From Micromonospora trifolii (GTDB lineage: Bacteria; Actinomycetota; Actinomycetes; Mycobacteriales; Micromonosporaceae), in the NCBI RefSeq assembly GCF_022229005.1, contig NZ_JAKKFD010000021.1, positions 149,817-213,816 of the forward strand: a stretch of DNA of 64,000 nt, written 5' to 3'. Below are positions 63,967 to 64,000 of the stretch, piece after piece; position 1 is the first letter of the stretch; every line of letters starts with the position of its first letter. The translations under genes were made by a program, and so were the position numbers. The notes beneath the pieces are model-generated. The model searched no databases. It was not told the DNA's origin and saw only the letters and a program-made list of their open reading frames with translations.

Positions 63967-64000
63967 GTGGCGACCCTTCTTCTTCTGCGACACGGCCGAC
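63967..64000 (+). CDS. Histidine phosphatase, 5' end only
   Basis: The window ends inside this gene. The first 11 codons read VATLLLLRHGR; the R-H-G motif is the catalytic histidine triad of the phosphoglycerate-mutase-like phosphatases. The neighbouring uppP gene suggests the actinobacterial MSMEG_4193-type phosphatase, known beside uppP and mshC. The rest lies beyond the edge. Confidence 0.75.
   Translation, partial: MATLLLLRHGR

Overview
The window is a very GC-rich actinobacterial chromosome segment, most likely from a Micromonosporaceae member close to Micromonospora. That assignment is inferred from gene content and codon bias, not from a search. Supporting signs are F420-dependent and SecA2-type genes, a glucosyl-3-phosphoglycerate synthase, a uppP / histidine-phosphatase junction at the right edge, WXG100-like genes, GTG starts, ATGA/GTGA stop-start overlaps and many apparently leaderless promoters. 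I saw no rRNA, tRNA, CRISPR array, insertion sequence or prophage. It reads as ordinary chromosome with accessory cassettes.

Layout. 0-10 kb: glycogen-debranching-type hydrolase with an SCP2 protein, a secreted CnaB-like protein, a polyketide-cyclase-fold protein paired with a zinc alcohol dehydrogenase, a broken GNAT gene, a Tat-exported LD-carboxypeptidase, a DUF2267 protein and a GCS2 carboxylate-amine ligase. 10-24.5 kb: membrane proteins, a baeRF/Vms1-like protein coupled to a thiamine-diphosphate enzyme, a heme-oxygenase-fold iron protein, a CDGSH protein, a sigma factor fused to a STAS domain, cytochrome oxidase subunit I (ctaD), a STAS-HATPase fusion, and a GT4/gpgS pair. 24.5-31.8 kb: coupled Gfo/Idh and MDR oxidoreductases, an ABC exporter, secA2 and a GAF-ANTAR regulator. 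32-41 kb: small regulatory and stress proteins, a cysteine dioxygenase / rhodanese sulfur unit with a palindromic operator candidate, two receiver-less OmpR-type winged-helix paralogues, a DksA/TraR zinc-finger protein and a DUF72 protein. 41-49 kb: a second DUF72 protein, a perfect-repeat protein next to a cupin_4/JmjC oxygenase, and a four-gene operon around an EccC-like ATPase with three FtsK-type domains. 49-57 kb: a ClpC-like unfoldase coupled to two small genes, LysR, hemerythrin, M20 peptidase. 57-64 kb: a WXG100/YbaB/SseB cassette, aldo-keto reductase, LLM-class oxidoreductase, uppP and the start of a histidine phosphatase.

Themes. Two units look like type VII-related machinery: the FtsK operon (43.9-48.6 kb) and the WXG100 cassette (57.1-60.8 kb). 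SecA2 is a third export-linked gene. Partner-switching regulation is represented by a sigma-STAS fusion and a nearby STAS-HATPase fusion, and both STAS domains lack the usual phospho-acceptor serine.

The intergenic DNA carries at least three families of inverted repeats, two tandem-repeat blocks and several strong hairpins between convergent genes. Ten genes have a TANNNT-like -10 box ending 6 to 8 bases before the start codon, which predicts leaderless mRNAs. The two most unusual units are the repeat-protein / oxygenase pair at 42.1-43.7 kb and the tri-FtsK operon.
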